Below are positions 1 through 10,299 of a stretch of DNA of 28,098 bases, piece by piece (positions within the stretch are counted from its first letter, which is position 1; every line of letters starts with the position of its first letter). The stretch lies in assembly GCA_009746045.1 (NCBI GenBank), contig RPFO01001768.1:5001-33098 (forward strand). The letters are read 5' to 3'. Both the position numbers and the translations under genes were made by a program. The notes under the pieces are model-generated. The model was not told the origin of the DNA, made no database searches, and saw only the letters and a program-made list of their open reading frames with translations. The stretch comes from Mesostigma viride. Taxonomy: Eukaryota > Streptophyta > Mesostigmatophyceae > Mesostigmatales > Mesostigmataceae.

Positions 1-1598
1 AAGCATGATATGGGGTATCTGAGGCCAGTTATGAATTCTCTGAGATATATAAAAAAATGTGGTATATGGTCTTGGCATGTAATTCTCAGCCTGGCTATGT
101 GAAATTGTAACTTGAAGTCACATGGGTCTTGTAAACTAAGACCCCCTCATGTAGCCAAGAGGCTGCAAGGAACATGGGTCATGCAATGCAAAGCCCAATT
201 TTTTTGGGTTATAGTCAACTCATGTGGAGTCTCCCACGTCAAGGTCAGACCCAAATAAGCAGTGTAGCTATTTTCCCCACACCTTCAAAGATATAACGCT
301 ACAACGCCATAGCACTCCAGGCATGCAGTGAGCTTCAAGCCTACCATCCCCAAAGTGCCTTCATAGGGGCAAAACCTTGATAGCGGTTTCTTAGGGGATG
401 ACATAGCAGCGGGGAAACGTAACGTGCCAATGCTAGATGACATCTGCACACTAATATGACACAAAGGCAGTATATATATGCAGTATGATATGTGCATGGA
501 CAAGCAAAAGGTTGGGGGGTGGTAGGCTTAGAGACGCAAGGAAGGCACACACAAGGACGGCATTTTCTGTGCTACACAAACTGTCACCGAACGCACAAAA
601 GCATTGGTGTAAACCAGAACGTGCACTGCCAGCTATTTCTTACCCCTATGGTGGTAAGCTATTGGCAAAAGAAATGGTAACATTTGGTGGCAATCTGCGC
701 ACCGTGCATACCGAGAAGAATAATCAATATGGCGCAAACCTTGCACAGAAACGCCCCTTTATGGTGGGAAATGGGCATAGAAAGAAAAGCACTTCATGTA
801 AAAAAGCTATTTCCCACGTGTAACTAGACAACAGTTGCTTGCCTGCACCAGACTGACAGCAGCTCTAAAACGTGTGACCTGAGCGTGCTTCTTCCCACAA
901 AGGTGGCCAGAGAAGGAAGCGTTGCTGCAAGAACAAGACGAGAAACAGATGGATTAGACGTAACTGAGTATGTGACACGCTGTGGCACTAAGTTCCACGT
1001 CATAGACCCACAGTTGGCAAGCGATCTCCGCTCTGCCCCGTGCAGGCGCAACCCACCGGCGAACAGACCTGACGCCGTTCCCACATTGTTGATCCGAGCA
1101 GCACGATCCTTGCGATTTACCCCACACATTGACTTACGATATCATTTCAGCAAATATAAATTAGAAGTCCGTTGATAATAGTGGAAGTAAAATGCCGGCA
1201 GATATCTACTTGGCCCTGGAGGTCGATACGAGCTCTTAGCGCCAGAACAAGGCCATGAAAGCCCTATACAGATCCCAAACCTGCGCATCTAACCAGCCAT
1301 AACATATCAGGCCTCGAAATTATCGAAAATAAAGCCACGATGTCACTTCCGTAGGTCGCGGGCACGCGATAATTGCGTACTACGGTTGAAAATACGCACA
1401 TGATCTGTCCGCCATCGCCGTCGTCGTCCTCATGAAGTACCCTAACTTTGGTGGTGTACATCTTGTTAGTTCTTCTGGCATTCTTGTCCGATGCCCCTAG
1501 GTATTTTTTTACAGGATCTTAGGGTTGTAAACTTCTTTGGAAACTACTACTTTGACCCGGAAACTATTGGGAAATAGTTGTTTGAACCCCATGTTAAC
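1..1598. other. Gene-poor intergenic sequence
   Basis: I see no supportable gene here. Short open frames exist (for example 485-823 on the plus strand and 824-1129 on the minus strand), but they overlap each other, lack recognisable motifs and have no splice or promoter context. The sequence is mixed in composition without obvious tandem repeats. Confidence 0.5.
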
Positions 1599-1644
1599 AA
1601 CGCAATTTTTTGCGTTATAACCTCACAACGCAAAAAATTGCGTT
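1599..1644. repeat. Perfect 18-bp inverted repeat (foldback)
   Basis: The left arm 1599-1616 (AACGCAATTTTTTGCGTT) is the exact reverse complement of the right arm 1627-1644, with a 10-nt loop. Each arm is itself nearly palindromic, so several alternative hairpins are possible. It lies about 15 bp outside the left end of the inverted-repeat element that begins near 1660. Confidence 0.85.
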
Positions 1645-1659
1645 ATGAAATAACGCGAG

Positions 1660-1734
1660 TTAATTAAACGTGTCATCCCGTAACTCGGGGAGTCACGGAG
1701 CACCGGATCGAGTGCTTTCAATCCCTGTATGTGC
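1660..1734 (+). repeat. Left terminal inverted repeat of a 1.8-kb element
   Basis: This stretch is the reverse complement, with small gaps, of 3364-3451. The perfect core is 21 bp (1687-1707 against 3402-3422) and contains GGGGAGTCACGGAGCACC. Homology runs outward to a TTAATTAA tract and inward through GAGTGCTTTCA and ATCCCTGTATGTG. This identifies the 1660-3451 interval as a transposable element. Confidence 0.8.
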
Positions 1735-3363
1735 ACAGTACAGGAAGAAACTAGGGCAGAGACCCCCTCATTTCTCCTTCATGCCAGAGGCACGCCACAG
1801 TAGCAATCAGACACGAAAGACGATCAGGCAAATTCTGTGGGTGCAATAAGACCCGTGTGAGCATATCACACTTCATATCATATAGCAAGGAGCGTGGGCA
1901 AGCTTAAGCGAAGCATAGCAAGGACGTAGCATGGCTGGCTGTACGATCAGGGCTAATAAGCTCGTCGCCTACCGTGCCGAAGCCTCCCCCCTTGGCCATT
2001 ATACACTTTAGCCAAAACCAATGTTCATCAATAAGAAAGACTGGCTGATTCCAGCCCCTGGCCTGCCTAGCTTCGAGCAAGCTTAAGTCCGGCATGTCCA
2101 ATACCATTAACATCCGCTACCCGCTCTCCATGCAGCTTATTATGGAAGTTGGCCTTCGGTCCGGATGTATGCCAACACCCAGCCAACCGCTGAGTCTCAC
2201 CCTAAGCTACCAACAGCGCCCAGGCGAATCTACCATACTGGTAGTCCCTGCGAACGGACTGTCCTCGAGACAAATCCAAAAAGGCTGAACTTGTATGCCT
2301 ATCTCGCCTCGACCCATGAAAACAATTTAATCTCGCAACCATCACGGAGGTTGCGGCCGGGTTGTTCTACTAGTTAATCACATGAAGACAACTGCGTCGT
2401 TGTGAAGTGAAAACTGAACGAACAACGACCACAATGGCCGACTGTTCATCCTTTTAACCTGCGCAAGCTAACCTTTCCAACATGACAGCCAGTGACGACC
2501 AAAATATATACGCTGAACAAGGTTCCGCAAATCTAGCATGCGCTTTTTAACGTTCGATCAGGTGCTTGCCTGACACAAACCAAATCTCATGAACAAATCT
2601 TTCCAAGCACAAGCTAAACAACTTGTAGATATTTTGCAACCCTAAAAAGCGCTGCCGAAATCAGAAATTAACCAGGCTAAATTGCCGGCCATCTCAGGCA
2701 CCGCTGCTCAACACCGTTCGCGACGTTTCACGTGTAGCCCTGGTCGTTCTCCACAAAGTCTGGTGCCCCTCGCTGTAGTCCTGGCAGAGCACGTGATCAC
2801 TGGCCCGGCAGCCAGCCCAACATGCCTGGCCTGCCTTAGTGGCGCGCGCCAGCGCCTGGACTGCCCTGGTGACGACTGGTAGCCGAAATCCCCCCTAGCC
2901 CACTGCCACAAATGCGAACGCACTTGCACTTGGACAAATTCAGAAGATCCGCCGACGATTCAGCGGACTCGTGATTCCGCGGCGCGGCGCCAAGACAAAG
3001 CGGTAAAGTAAACCGCAAAGGTTCCACGGACGTAAAAGTCACGTCACAATAGTTTACCCGCGCGTAAATAAGAACGTAATGGACCGGCACGCGACAATCT
3101 AAGGCTATGGCTGGTTGTGTAGCGTGCGTCAGCGGACGTGCACGTGACTAGGTATACTACTATATGGGGGCGAGGCTTAGTAGGCAAACATTCTAGGAAT
3201 GGCTGCCATGGCAGCAGTGACTACCTATGATTACATGGGCTATTCTAATTCCCGCAGGGGCCGGGCGTCCACATCTTGTACTTGATCATCAGGTCCCCGC
3301 CCCTCCAGTACACCTTTGGCTTCTGGGGATCCTGCTTGTGGCAGTCGAGGTATTCCGGCCACA

Positions 3364-3451
3364 TACAGGGATTAAACTATACAGGGATTAAATGAAAGCA
3401 CTCCGGTGCTCCGTGACTCCCCAACGGGAGCACGTAATTAATTAATTAATT
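3364..3451 (-). repeat. Right terminal inverted repeat of the 1.8-kb element
   Basis: This is the inverted partner of 1660-1734. It carries an extra internal tandem duplication: the 16-nt segment beginning TACAGGGATTAAA at 3364 is repeated at 3380. The outer side ends in a TAATTAATTAATTAATT tract. Confidence 0.8.
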
Positions 3452-3489
3452 CCGGCCACAGGTCACGTCGCTGCTGCTGCACTGAGCGG

Positions 3490-4500
3490 GGGTCAGATGG
3501 ACATAATATGGTGGTGGGACGGTGGCATTATTGGAGGGGAGGAAGGCGGTGGACCACTGTGGGGAAGGAGAGGGATCGAGGAGGGCCGGGGTCGGAAGGC
3601 GGAGGTGGCGGGCACTGGGCATGCAGCATGCATGGCGGTGGGGGTGTCGGATGAACGAGGGGCAGCCTGCCAGGGGTACCCCGTACCCAGCTGAATCAGG
3701 TAGCGTCGCCGGCGGCAGGGGGCCGGCAAGCCTGGAGAGGGACATGCAGCGGTGGGGCGGAGTAATGGCCGTGAAGGGCGGTGGAAGCGGTGTGGCGGTG
3801 GCACTGATATGGCAGGGAGGATATGGCGGTGGCCGACGTCGGGGGGAGGAAAGCGGGGAGGCCGATCGGGTGGGGGTGGGCGGTGGCGATCCGGTAATAA
3901 TGGGTCACTGGCATGGCGGTATACTTTAATGGTTGTGGCATGGTGAGCGGGAGGAGCTATAGGGGCCGGGCTGGGGTCGAGCTAGCTAGGGTGTCATTAT
4001 CATCGTCGGGGGCGGGGGGGGGCGGGGGGGGAGGGGGGACGGAATAGGGACAGGGCCTGTGGTGTGGCGGTGGCAAGGGCGGGGAGGAAGGCGGTGGGCC
4101 GGGTGGGGTGCCAGGATCGAGGGAAAGGGAGAAGCCCGGGGATCGACGGGGACGTACAGAGGCGGAATGGAGGTGGTGGGTGGTGGCGGCCTGGTATGGG
4201 TTGTGCATGGCGGTAGTGGTGGTATCATTGGGTGTACGACTGTACGTGCATGGCGCCGACCGTACGTAGTGGTGGTTAATTGTGGGGGGCCGGGCGGGCT
4301 GGGGGCCGGGGTGCATGATGTCATTATCGTGGGCGCGGCAGGGGGGAGAGGAGGAAAGGGACATGCAGGGTGGTGGGGTGGTGGCAAGGGGCGGGGAAGA
4401 TCAAGGCGGTGCATGGGGTGGTAAAGCTGAGGGAGTGGGGCGCGTGTCCCGGGAGCGCGACCGGAAAGGTATGGCCAACGCGGGGGCTCAGCTGCTAGCG
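3490..4500. repeat. G-rich low-complexity block
   Basis: The plus strand is strongly G-rich with recurring GGTGG, GGCGG and runs of up to eight Gs near 4014-4030. Long open frames on both strands here (such as proline-rich ones on the minus strand) are products of the composition. Many G-runs occur close together, so G-quadruplex formation is possible. No gene is supported. Confidence 0.7.
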
Positions 4501-4895
4501 CGGTAGGGTAGTGTCAGCCCTATACAGCTAGGGCATCAGCTGCATATTATACCAGGCCACATTATTACATCGCCACGTATTGTATAGTGTATGCCCTAGA
4601 GGCGTGCACAATCCAGGATGGTGATGATCGACCGACGTACTGATATGAACTCAAAGTGAAAATGATCTAATGTCGTAAAACCTTGAACTGCAAATGATCG
4701 TGCAACACCAGCTATAGTGCGGCCCGGATCGAAATATCGAGTATCTTGAGCGGTCAGTAGTCAGTCATCATTTCTTAGTTATTTAGTATTTCCGCACCAT
4801 GTCGAAAGTCTGTTAAATGACTATACCCAGCCAACTTCTCTGTTTCATGAACTGCATGAATTCAATATTTCAAATTGCCGCGTACGTGTTAATTC
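4501..4895. other. Intergenic sequence, nothing recognised
   Basis: This is mixed-composition sequence between the G-rich block and the third terminal-repeat copy. I see no open frame, RNA gene or repeat worth reporting. Confidence 0.4.
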
Positions 4896-4904
4896 ATTTA
4901 ATCA

Positions 4905-4954
4905 TAATTAATTAACACGCGCTCCCGTTGCATGATGGGGAGTCACGGAGCACC
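4905..4954 (+). repeat. Third copy of the TIR-element end
   Basis: The stretch reads AATTAATTAA, then CGCTCCCGTTG, then GGGGAGTCACGGAGCACC (4937-4954), in the same order and orientation as the left repeat at 1660-1707. A 7-nt insertion (CATGATG) separates the two conserved halves. It may be the left end of another copy, a solo end, or a relic. No inverted partner was noticed to its right in this window. Confidence 0.7.
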
Positions 4955-5000
4955 AGAGCACCCTGGTGCCGGCCCCTGGCCGGGCCCACTTCGAATGTTC

Positions 5001-5129
5001 CGAAAAGTGTGACACTTTTCGTCGTTTTTTTAACTTCGTAACAAACTACTCTTTCCCGCCGGGCCGCGTGTGACACTTTTTGTCGTTTTTTTAATTTCGT
5101 GACTAACTACTCTTTCCCGTCGGTCCGCG
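5001..5129. repeat. 61-bp tandem repeat (two units) starting in a palindrome
   Basis: Two diverged copies of a 61-bp unit lie at about 5007-5067 and 5068-5129. Each has GTGACACTTTT, GTCGTTTTTTTAA and CTACTCTTTCCCG in that order. The first unit overlaps a palindrome at 5001-5021 (CGAAAAGTGT-G-ACACTTTTCG), followed by a T run. A related hairpin plus T run sits at 9502-9527, on the far side of the transposase gene, so the pair may mark element ends. Confidence 0.75.
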
Positions 5130-5292
5130 TGCGCTTTTTGATTGCCTGCAGGTGGCACGAAATTTTCGACCGGAGTGTTTCGGCATAACAAGTTTCTCGA
5201 TACCCTGATGGATTGGTACATTCCTAGTCGACTAGAGGACCATGTTGAGAAGAGTTAATCGACGAAGCTAGTAGTACTTTCAACCATCAAAT

Positions 5293-5308
5293 GGTGGGTA
5301 TACCCACC
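5293..5308. repeat. 16-bp perfect palindrome
   Basis: GGTGGGTATACCCACC is perfectly self-complementary. Function unknown. Confidence 0.8.
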
Positions 5309-5439
5309 CCCATAATTTTATTGAATCGATTAATAATGCAAATTTACACATTTGACCAACGCAAAATGTTGCATGGAATTAATCATCGATTATATTTGCC
5401 AAATGGGACCGGCATTCACTTTTCCTGGAGAAATGACCC

Positions 5440-5886
5440 CTATCCATCGATCTCAATGTCACGAAACTTGTACGCTCCCTTGTACAAGTCCCCCACGAAA
5501 TTTGGAGGCTCGTTGGAAAATTGTTTGGGGGCCCATACGGCCCCACCTATTTCCGCCGCATTCAAGAACTCATGCTGGGCCTCAGCCCGGAGGCGCACAG
5601 TCGAGACATAGGGCGAAATTTCCGTGCCCTCCTTCTGGAGGCATTGCACCACCCTGGCCTTACCCGGAACACGGGGGCAGGCGCCAAATCTGAATCTGGG
5701 GGCATCAGGTCGATCATCCGTTTCCGAACGCAATGACACCTGAACCCCAACCTCCAAACGGTCCCCGCAGGGAGCGTGGGAAGTCGTGGGGGGGGAGTCG
5801 ATTTCAACAAACATGTTGGCCGCATGCTCCTTTTTATCGACATGCACATATGTATGCTGCGAACCAAAAACATCGGCACGCTCCAT
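5440..5886 (-). CDS. Hypothetical protein, 148 aa
   Basis: An ATG-initiated open frame of 148 codons on the same strand as, and downstream of, the three-exon transposase-like gene. The product is mixed alpha/beta in composition, without a signal peptide, membrane segment or motif I recognise. It has a charged N-terminus (MERADVFGSQ) and ends KFRDIEIDG. Competing open frames on both strands mean composition alone could produce it, but its residue use is the most protein-like of the set. It could be a second ORF of the same transposon or a 3' exon. No promoter or splice evidence was found. Confidence 0.35.
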   Translation of the reverse strand: MERADVFGSQHTYVHVDKKEHAANMFVEIDSPPTTSHAPCGDRLEVGVQVSLRSETDDRPDAPRFRFGACPRVPGKARVVQCLQKEGTEISPYVSTVRLRAEAQHEFLNAAEIGGAVWAPKQFSNEPPNFVGDLYKGAYKFRDIEIDG

Positions 5887-5960
5887 CGTAAAAGTGAGTT
5901 TGATGGCTAAGTTGCGTGTGAGAAAATGATTTCAGCAAAGCCCGGTCCGGACTGTCGTAT

Positions 5961-6485
5961 GGGTGGCGCTGCGGAGCGTCCCCTCTATTCCTTGTGGTTG
6001 TAGGGGACAACCTTCCAATCACAATTCGTAACTAGTCCGGTTACAAGCAAGGTACTTTGGCACTTTCGGAGCGAATTTGTGTTTTAAGACAACTACCAAA
6101 GAGGCCTTAGTACAGTAACATTGTTGTGACATTCGAAATTAGTACGAACCAATTTGCAGAAAACAATGGACGGAAAGTCCTACCGAGCAACTACATATTT
6201 GAGTGACGACATGATTTTTAGGTCAAACCAAATTATAAATTTGTCATTCGAAAAAATTATTGTACAAGTTAAATAAAATACTCGCCATTTCGACACGGAA
6301 ATATACTGAAATTTGTCACTACCGAGGCTAACAATGTTCCCAGCCATTTGTCATCTATTCTAATATATGAAAAAACAGTTCTCCAAAAATATATAAACAC
6401 GAATAAACACTGTCCAAACCGTAGGCGAATAAAGCCCAGGCTTAAAGATCCCGGATCGGTAGGGGTGGCGCTGCGGAGCGTCCCC
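5961..6485. repeat. Pair of exact 23-bp direct repeats around an AT-rich insert
   Basis: The sequence GGGTGGCGCTGCGGAGCG followed by TCCCC occurs identically at 5961-5983 and 6463-6485. The similarity extends weakly upstream (CCCGG and TCGG blocks). The ~480 bp between them are AT-rich, unlike the GC-rich flanks, and contain no supported gene. This looks like an insertion flanked by duplicated sequence, or a deleted tandem copy. Confidence 0.7.
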
Positions 6486-6491
6486 GAAAGT

Positions 6492-9132
6492 TTAAGCCGG
6501 TGGCAGCCCCTCCGGGGCTTGCTGGTTGCGTACAAGAGCGGTTAGCCACGCGTCAAGCTCCTTGCTCATATTAACGTAGGCTTGCCTTTGGTTGCCAAGG
6601 ACCATGCACTGGAGCGGAAGAGCAGCGGAGATGCACAGATAGCAATCGACCAGGTCGGCTGGGCGGGACTCCGGCCAATCTGACAGCCAAATCCAGAGTA
6701 AAATGCAGGGGGTCATGCATATCTCGCTTCCACAGCCGAACCGCCAGGACTGCGTGGCCGGGCAAGAAAATCTCCTTCTGCCGTCCGTTTTGTCCCTCAA
6801 CCCACCTAACCTCCTCCTTCTCCAGCACTGAGGCCTCCCTCACCACCTGCATCACCCAGAAAGGGTGGGCGGAATTGTGGTTCACGTCCTCTCTGTCTGA
6901 CGGAACTGCGATGTAATCATACATGCGCATCTGCCTGCCAATGGCATCCCTTTGATCCTTCAGCAGTTCCGCCCGCGTCAGCTGGCGAACCGGAGGGATA
7001 GGCTGCGTTGGCGGCATTAGGCGGAAAGTTTTCATTGTTTGGCCCTCATCGTTAAATTCCTCGATATGTGTCCACTCGGTCCGGCACTCCTCCCACCTGT
7101 TAGCTAGGCAGGCTGGGCAGTAGCACGAAAAACGCCTCATCATCAGGAGCCCCGGGTCAGACTTGTCCAGGCGCCACCAGTGCGCTTGCTTGATGGCCTC
7201 GACACGCGTCGGTATCATACGGGCGCCGGAGTCGAGGTCCTGCAATAAGGTAGAATGTCAGAAACGGAAAGTTCGTATGTGTCAATAGATCAAGTACACA
7301 TCAAGGGTCACTCTGCAGAGATACCCCTTTAAAAGTGCTTTGCATGCATTTTTCCCTATATAAAACGCTAATTCATAATAGTTCTTTTAGCATTATCATA
7401 TAATAAAATGCAAATGGGCAAAAGGTCACTCTGCAGAGATCAAGTTAAAGAAAAATTGAGTTTCGCACCTCAGGAAAATGAAAGAAATGACGGTGGACGC
7501 CCTCTGCCCGAGCGCGGGCCGACTCCCTGCTCGTGGTTTTGCCTCCTTCCCAGCTGTCCCGCATGTACTTGACGATCTGGCGCCCTGTAACGATGCCCTG
7601 GTTCTCAGGAATGCATTGCATGTTCCTCACAATGCACTTGAACTTCGCTCCCTGACCATCCACCTCCCCCTTCCCGTGCTGCTCACCCAAGTAGTGGTAC
7701 TCGAAGGATTCCAAGTCGGGATCCTGCATGAGGAGGCGGAAGACGGCGTTAACCACGTACTTGGACTTGAACTGGGATGAGCAGTTGTCAGAGCACATGA
7801 ACATCCTCTTCACCCCCACCCCAAGTCCGCGCAGGGTTTCCATGATTGTCCTCAGCGCGTAGACGAGCGCCCGCTCTCCCCGCTTCATCTTGGCTTCCCC
7901 GAGAAAAAAGAACGTTCGCTTTGCCATCGCACCATTGTGCAAATATCGCACGATCATGGGCATGAGGACAAAGCTCGTCTTGTGAAAGTACTGCGACTGC
8001 AGTTGGACGTAGTTGTTGTTCTCGTAATTCTCGGCCCAATCTCCATGCACGAGCACATCCCCCTCAGTCATGTTCCTCTCCCGGTCCTTGATCGTTGCCG
8101 ACTGCCACCATGACGTAAAGCAGTGGTTGGTAAAGTCCTCCCAACTCTCGATTATCGCCAGCCTCAGCTGCGCGGGCGTTGACCTCATCGTTTCCTGTAC
8201 GGGCCGCTTGACCTTCTCCGGGACCCGCCGATCGGTCGCGTCCTGTTTTAACCAAGGGATGAAGTAAATTTGCAAGTAACATATTCATAAAGCCTCAGAA
8301 AAGCCTATTAATTAACATCGCGCTGCAGAATGACGTTGCGAATTTATTGCGTCACAAAATCCAAACACGCTTACCTCCCCTGCTGGTCGGGAAACCACTA
8401 CCTCCTTCTTCACGTATCTGAACCAATTTAGTAGTTCTGTTGAATTCTTGTCCCGGTCACACAACACCCAGTCTTTGATGCCACACCGGGACTCGGGACA
8501 CGAGTTCTCCATACATGCCCTCTTCAGAATGCGAAAGACAGACCCCTCCTCCATGGATGGGTCCCCTACCCTTGGCACCCCTTCCTCATCCTCCACGATC
8601 CTCTCATTTATTTCAAGATCGTCAAGGTCTTGCCCCTGCCATTCATCTTCCGTCACATTATTGTCCCCCCCCTCCTCTTCGTTTCTCGCCGAGTTTGCCC
8701 CACACCCCAGCTCACTACCCCCATCCGCCTCCGCCACACGGCAATGGAAGTGCTTCACCCATTCGGTAGTGTGCAGGCTTTCGAACAACCCGCACGTGCC
8801 GTCAGGCAATCTCGCCCTTGAACATCCCTCACACTCGTCGCCGCACTTGCAGTTCTTGCCGTGCTTCGCCTTGCAGTACCTAGTCCATGCCGCTACCTTC
8901 GACTGCATGACCGTATGCGTCTCACAGGCGCACACGTTTCTCTCCTTCCACTTCCCCTTGACGGTTTTGGGGGCGTACTTGCAGAAAGTCGTATATCCGA
9001 CATGGATGCCGACATCCTTCTCATACTGCGGACTTTTCTTGTCCCAGTACGTGTGCTCCGCTAAAAACTTGAGATATATGTCCTCCTTCGACGTGAGGTA
9101 GAAGTAGGCCCCTTGGACACCAACCAACACTA
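6492..9132 (-). CDS. DDE/RNase H-like transposase gene, three exons
   Basis: Three open blocks join in phase through canonical introns. Exon 1 (~9132-8375) ends at GGGGAG|GTAAGC, exon 2 is 8242-7469 after AAAACAG, and exon 3 starts at 7239 after TTGCAG. The introns are 132 and 229 bp, both phase 0. Exon 1 encodes a Cys/His-rich segment (CKCGDECEGCSRARLPDGTCG), probably zinc-binding, then an acidic linker. Exon 2 has three acidic motifs in DDE order: GDWAENYE, then SDNCSSQFKSK, then GKGEVDGQGAKFK. These fit the transposase catalytic core of a family seen in many eukaryotic genomes. Exon 1 has no ATG and begins after a CTCCTAG acceptor, so an upstream exon is missing. Near 6670-6700 the frame may shift: one frame stops at 6571, the other continues to 6492 with a more protein-like C-terminus. 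Confidence 0.75.
7240..7468 (-). other. Intron 2 of the transposase-like gene
   Basis: The donor is CCTGAG|GTGCGA and the acceptor ATTGCAG|GACCTC. The intron is 229 nt, AT-rich, with in-frame stops. It contains the 15-nt direct repeat GGTCACTCTGCAGAG twice (about 7306-7320 and 7425-7439). Confidence 0.75.
8243..8374 (-). other. Intron 1 of the transposase-like gene
   Basis: The donor is GGGGAG|GTAAGCGTG and the acceptor TTAAAACAG|GACGCG. The intron is 132 nt and joins the flanking exons in frame, giving ...RPAGE-DATDRR... across the junction. Confidence 0.8.
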
Positions 9133-9147
9133 GGAGTTAATTTGAAG

Positions 9148-9480
9148 CCCCCGTAACCTGTCCGGTAACTTCGACGCCCCCGTAACCTGCCCGGTAACTT
9201 CGACGGGCCAGGTTACGGGTCCGTATTCGTTGGCGGTTTGGGTTACCGGACCGGTTACGGTACCATTCGGAATATTGGCCCCGAGATTCGGTACGGCCCA
9301 GTAACTGGGCCGGTCATGTTTACGGGGGCGTGAACGGCTTCGGTTCAGGTTACGTTGGGGTATACGGGACGGGTCAGGTAGTGGTTACGGCGCCATAGCT
9401 GCCCCAATATTAGGCACTGGGGTGGTTACGGAGCCGTTATCGTTAACTGGATCGTAAACCGCGACATAGCTGGCAGCTCA
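9148..9480. repeat. Cluster of GGTTAC/GTAACC motifs with a 29-bp tandem repeat
   Basis: About eleven GGTTAC, GTAACC, GGTAAC or CAGTAACTG words occur in ~330 bp in both orientations, many as GGTTACGG or CCGTAACC. The left edge is a 29-bp tandem duplication (CCCCGTAACCTG then CCGGTAACTTCGACG, at about 9149 and 9178). The cluster lies immediately 5' of the first visible transposase exon. That position and density resemble subterminal transposase-binding repeats, though this is inference. Confidence 0.65.
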
Positions 9481-9501
9481 GCTTGTTCGTTATAATATTC
9501 C

Positions 9502-9527
9502 CGAAAACGTTAGTGTTTTCGTTTTTT
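9502..9527 (+). repeat. Short hairpin followed by a T run
   Basis: CGAAAAC and GTTTTCG (9502-9508 and 9515-9521) form a 7-bp stem followed by TTTTTT. It resembles the 5001-5030 palindrome plus T run, so the two may be matching ends of the element carrying the transposase-like gene. Confidence 0.5.
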
Positions 9528-9559
9528 GAGTTTCGCTTTTAATTGTCCGGCATTGACGT

Positions 9560-10260
9560 GAATAAATATGGGGGTGCGAAATCCGTCTGTTTCTTGCTTC
9601 ATGCAATGCATATCTTTGTCGTCAGATAATCAGCTCTTTAGGCTATGCCCGACCTTCCTATACTGCCAGCCTGCGGCAATGAGCCAGCAGAAGATATGGC
9701 GTGCCCAAGATTCCGCGCGAAGGCCGCTAATGGTCTTCCGGATGTGCAGTAAGTGCGGTAAAAGCTGCGAAAATTGCTTATAATGCCTGTAGGAAGCTCT
9801 TTGCGACAGTGTTTCCAAGCGAGTTCATTGTTCTTTTGACGCCAGATACAAAAGGCAAAGGGGGGCATCGTTTTTATTAGTCGGCAGTGCGGTTTCGAGA
9901 AGTGATGAGTCGGGCAGACGACCTCGCCACGACACCCTCGGCCCAAGCTTCGCATATCCCGGCAGCCATAAAGAAGCGCAGATTAAGCCAGGTGAGCGAG
10001 CCAGAGGGCCCAGAATCGTTGCTAACGCAAGGCAGCTTCTAAAAGGGTAGAAAGCTGGGTTGTTAAGACTTTCTCAAGAGCATGGTGCAGTGGTTATTGC
10101 CACCTTGTCCAGAGATTTGCCCTTGTCTTTCTGATTTAAAGACTGTTTTAAAGAGGGATGGGAGAACGTTTCCAACGTTGTAGCTTATTCATAACTGTGA
10201 AGAAAGAGCCTTTTCAGTTGCTGACAATGAGATGGAAGCTGTCTCATGCAAATTAACCAG
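9560..10260. other. Intergenic sequence, nothing recognised
   Basis: About 700 bp of mixed composition. A few short overlapping open frames occur on both strands without motifs or splice context. I see no gene or repeat to report. Confidence 0.4.
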
Positions 10261-10299
10261 GCAATGCAAGTGATGCAAGGTGAGGCCATGCATGGCTGA

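Larger units (their letters stand above)
1660..3451. mobile_element. Non-autonomous TIR element of about 1.8 kb
   Basis: The interval is bounded by ~75-bp imperfect terminal inverted repeats with TTAATTAA-type AT tracts at both outer ends. The ~1.6-kb interior has only short unrelated open frames and no visible transposase motif, so it looks non-autonomous. The outer (TTAA)n tracts could be target-site sequence or part of the repeat. The transposon superfamily cannot be assigned. A third copy of the end near 4905-4954 shows the repeat belongs to a family and is not a chance inversion. Confidence 0.65.

Noticed and set aside
3446-4506. Pro-rich minus-strand and Gly-rich plus-strand frames
   Set aside because: They are low-complexity composition artefacts with no motif or splice site.
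7478-9101. Plus-strand frames of 100 and 217 residues over the transposase-like gene
   Set aside because: The minus strand has matching splice sites, phase-consistent exons and DDE motifs. The plus-strand frames are its shadows.
9502-9527. Hairpin plus T run as a bacterial-type terminator
   Set aside because: The context is eukaryotic, with a spliced gene nearby and a similar motif at 5001, so an element end or chance hairpin is more likely.
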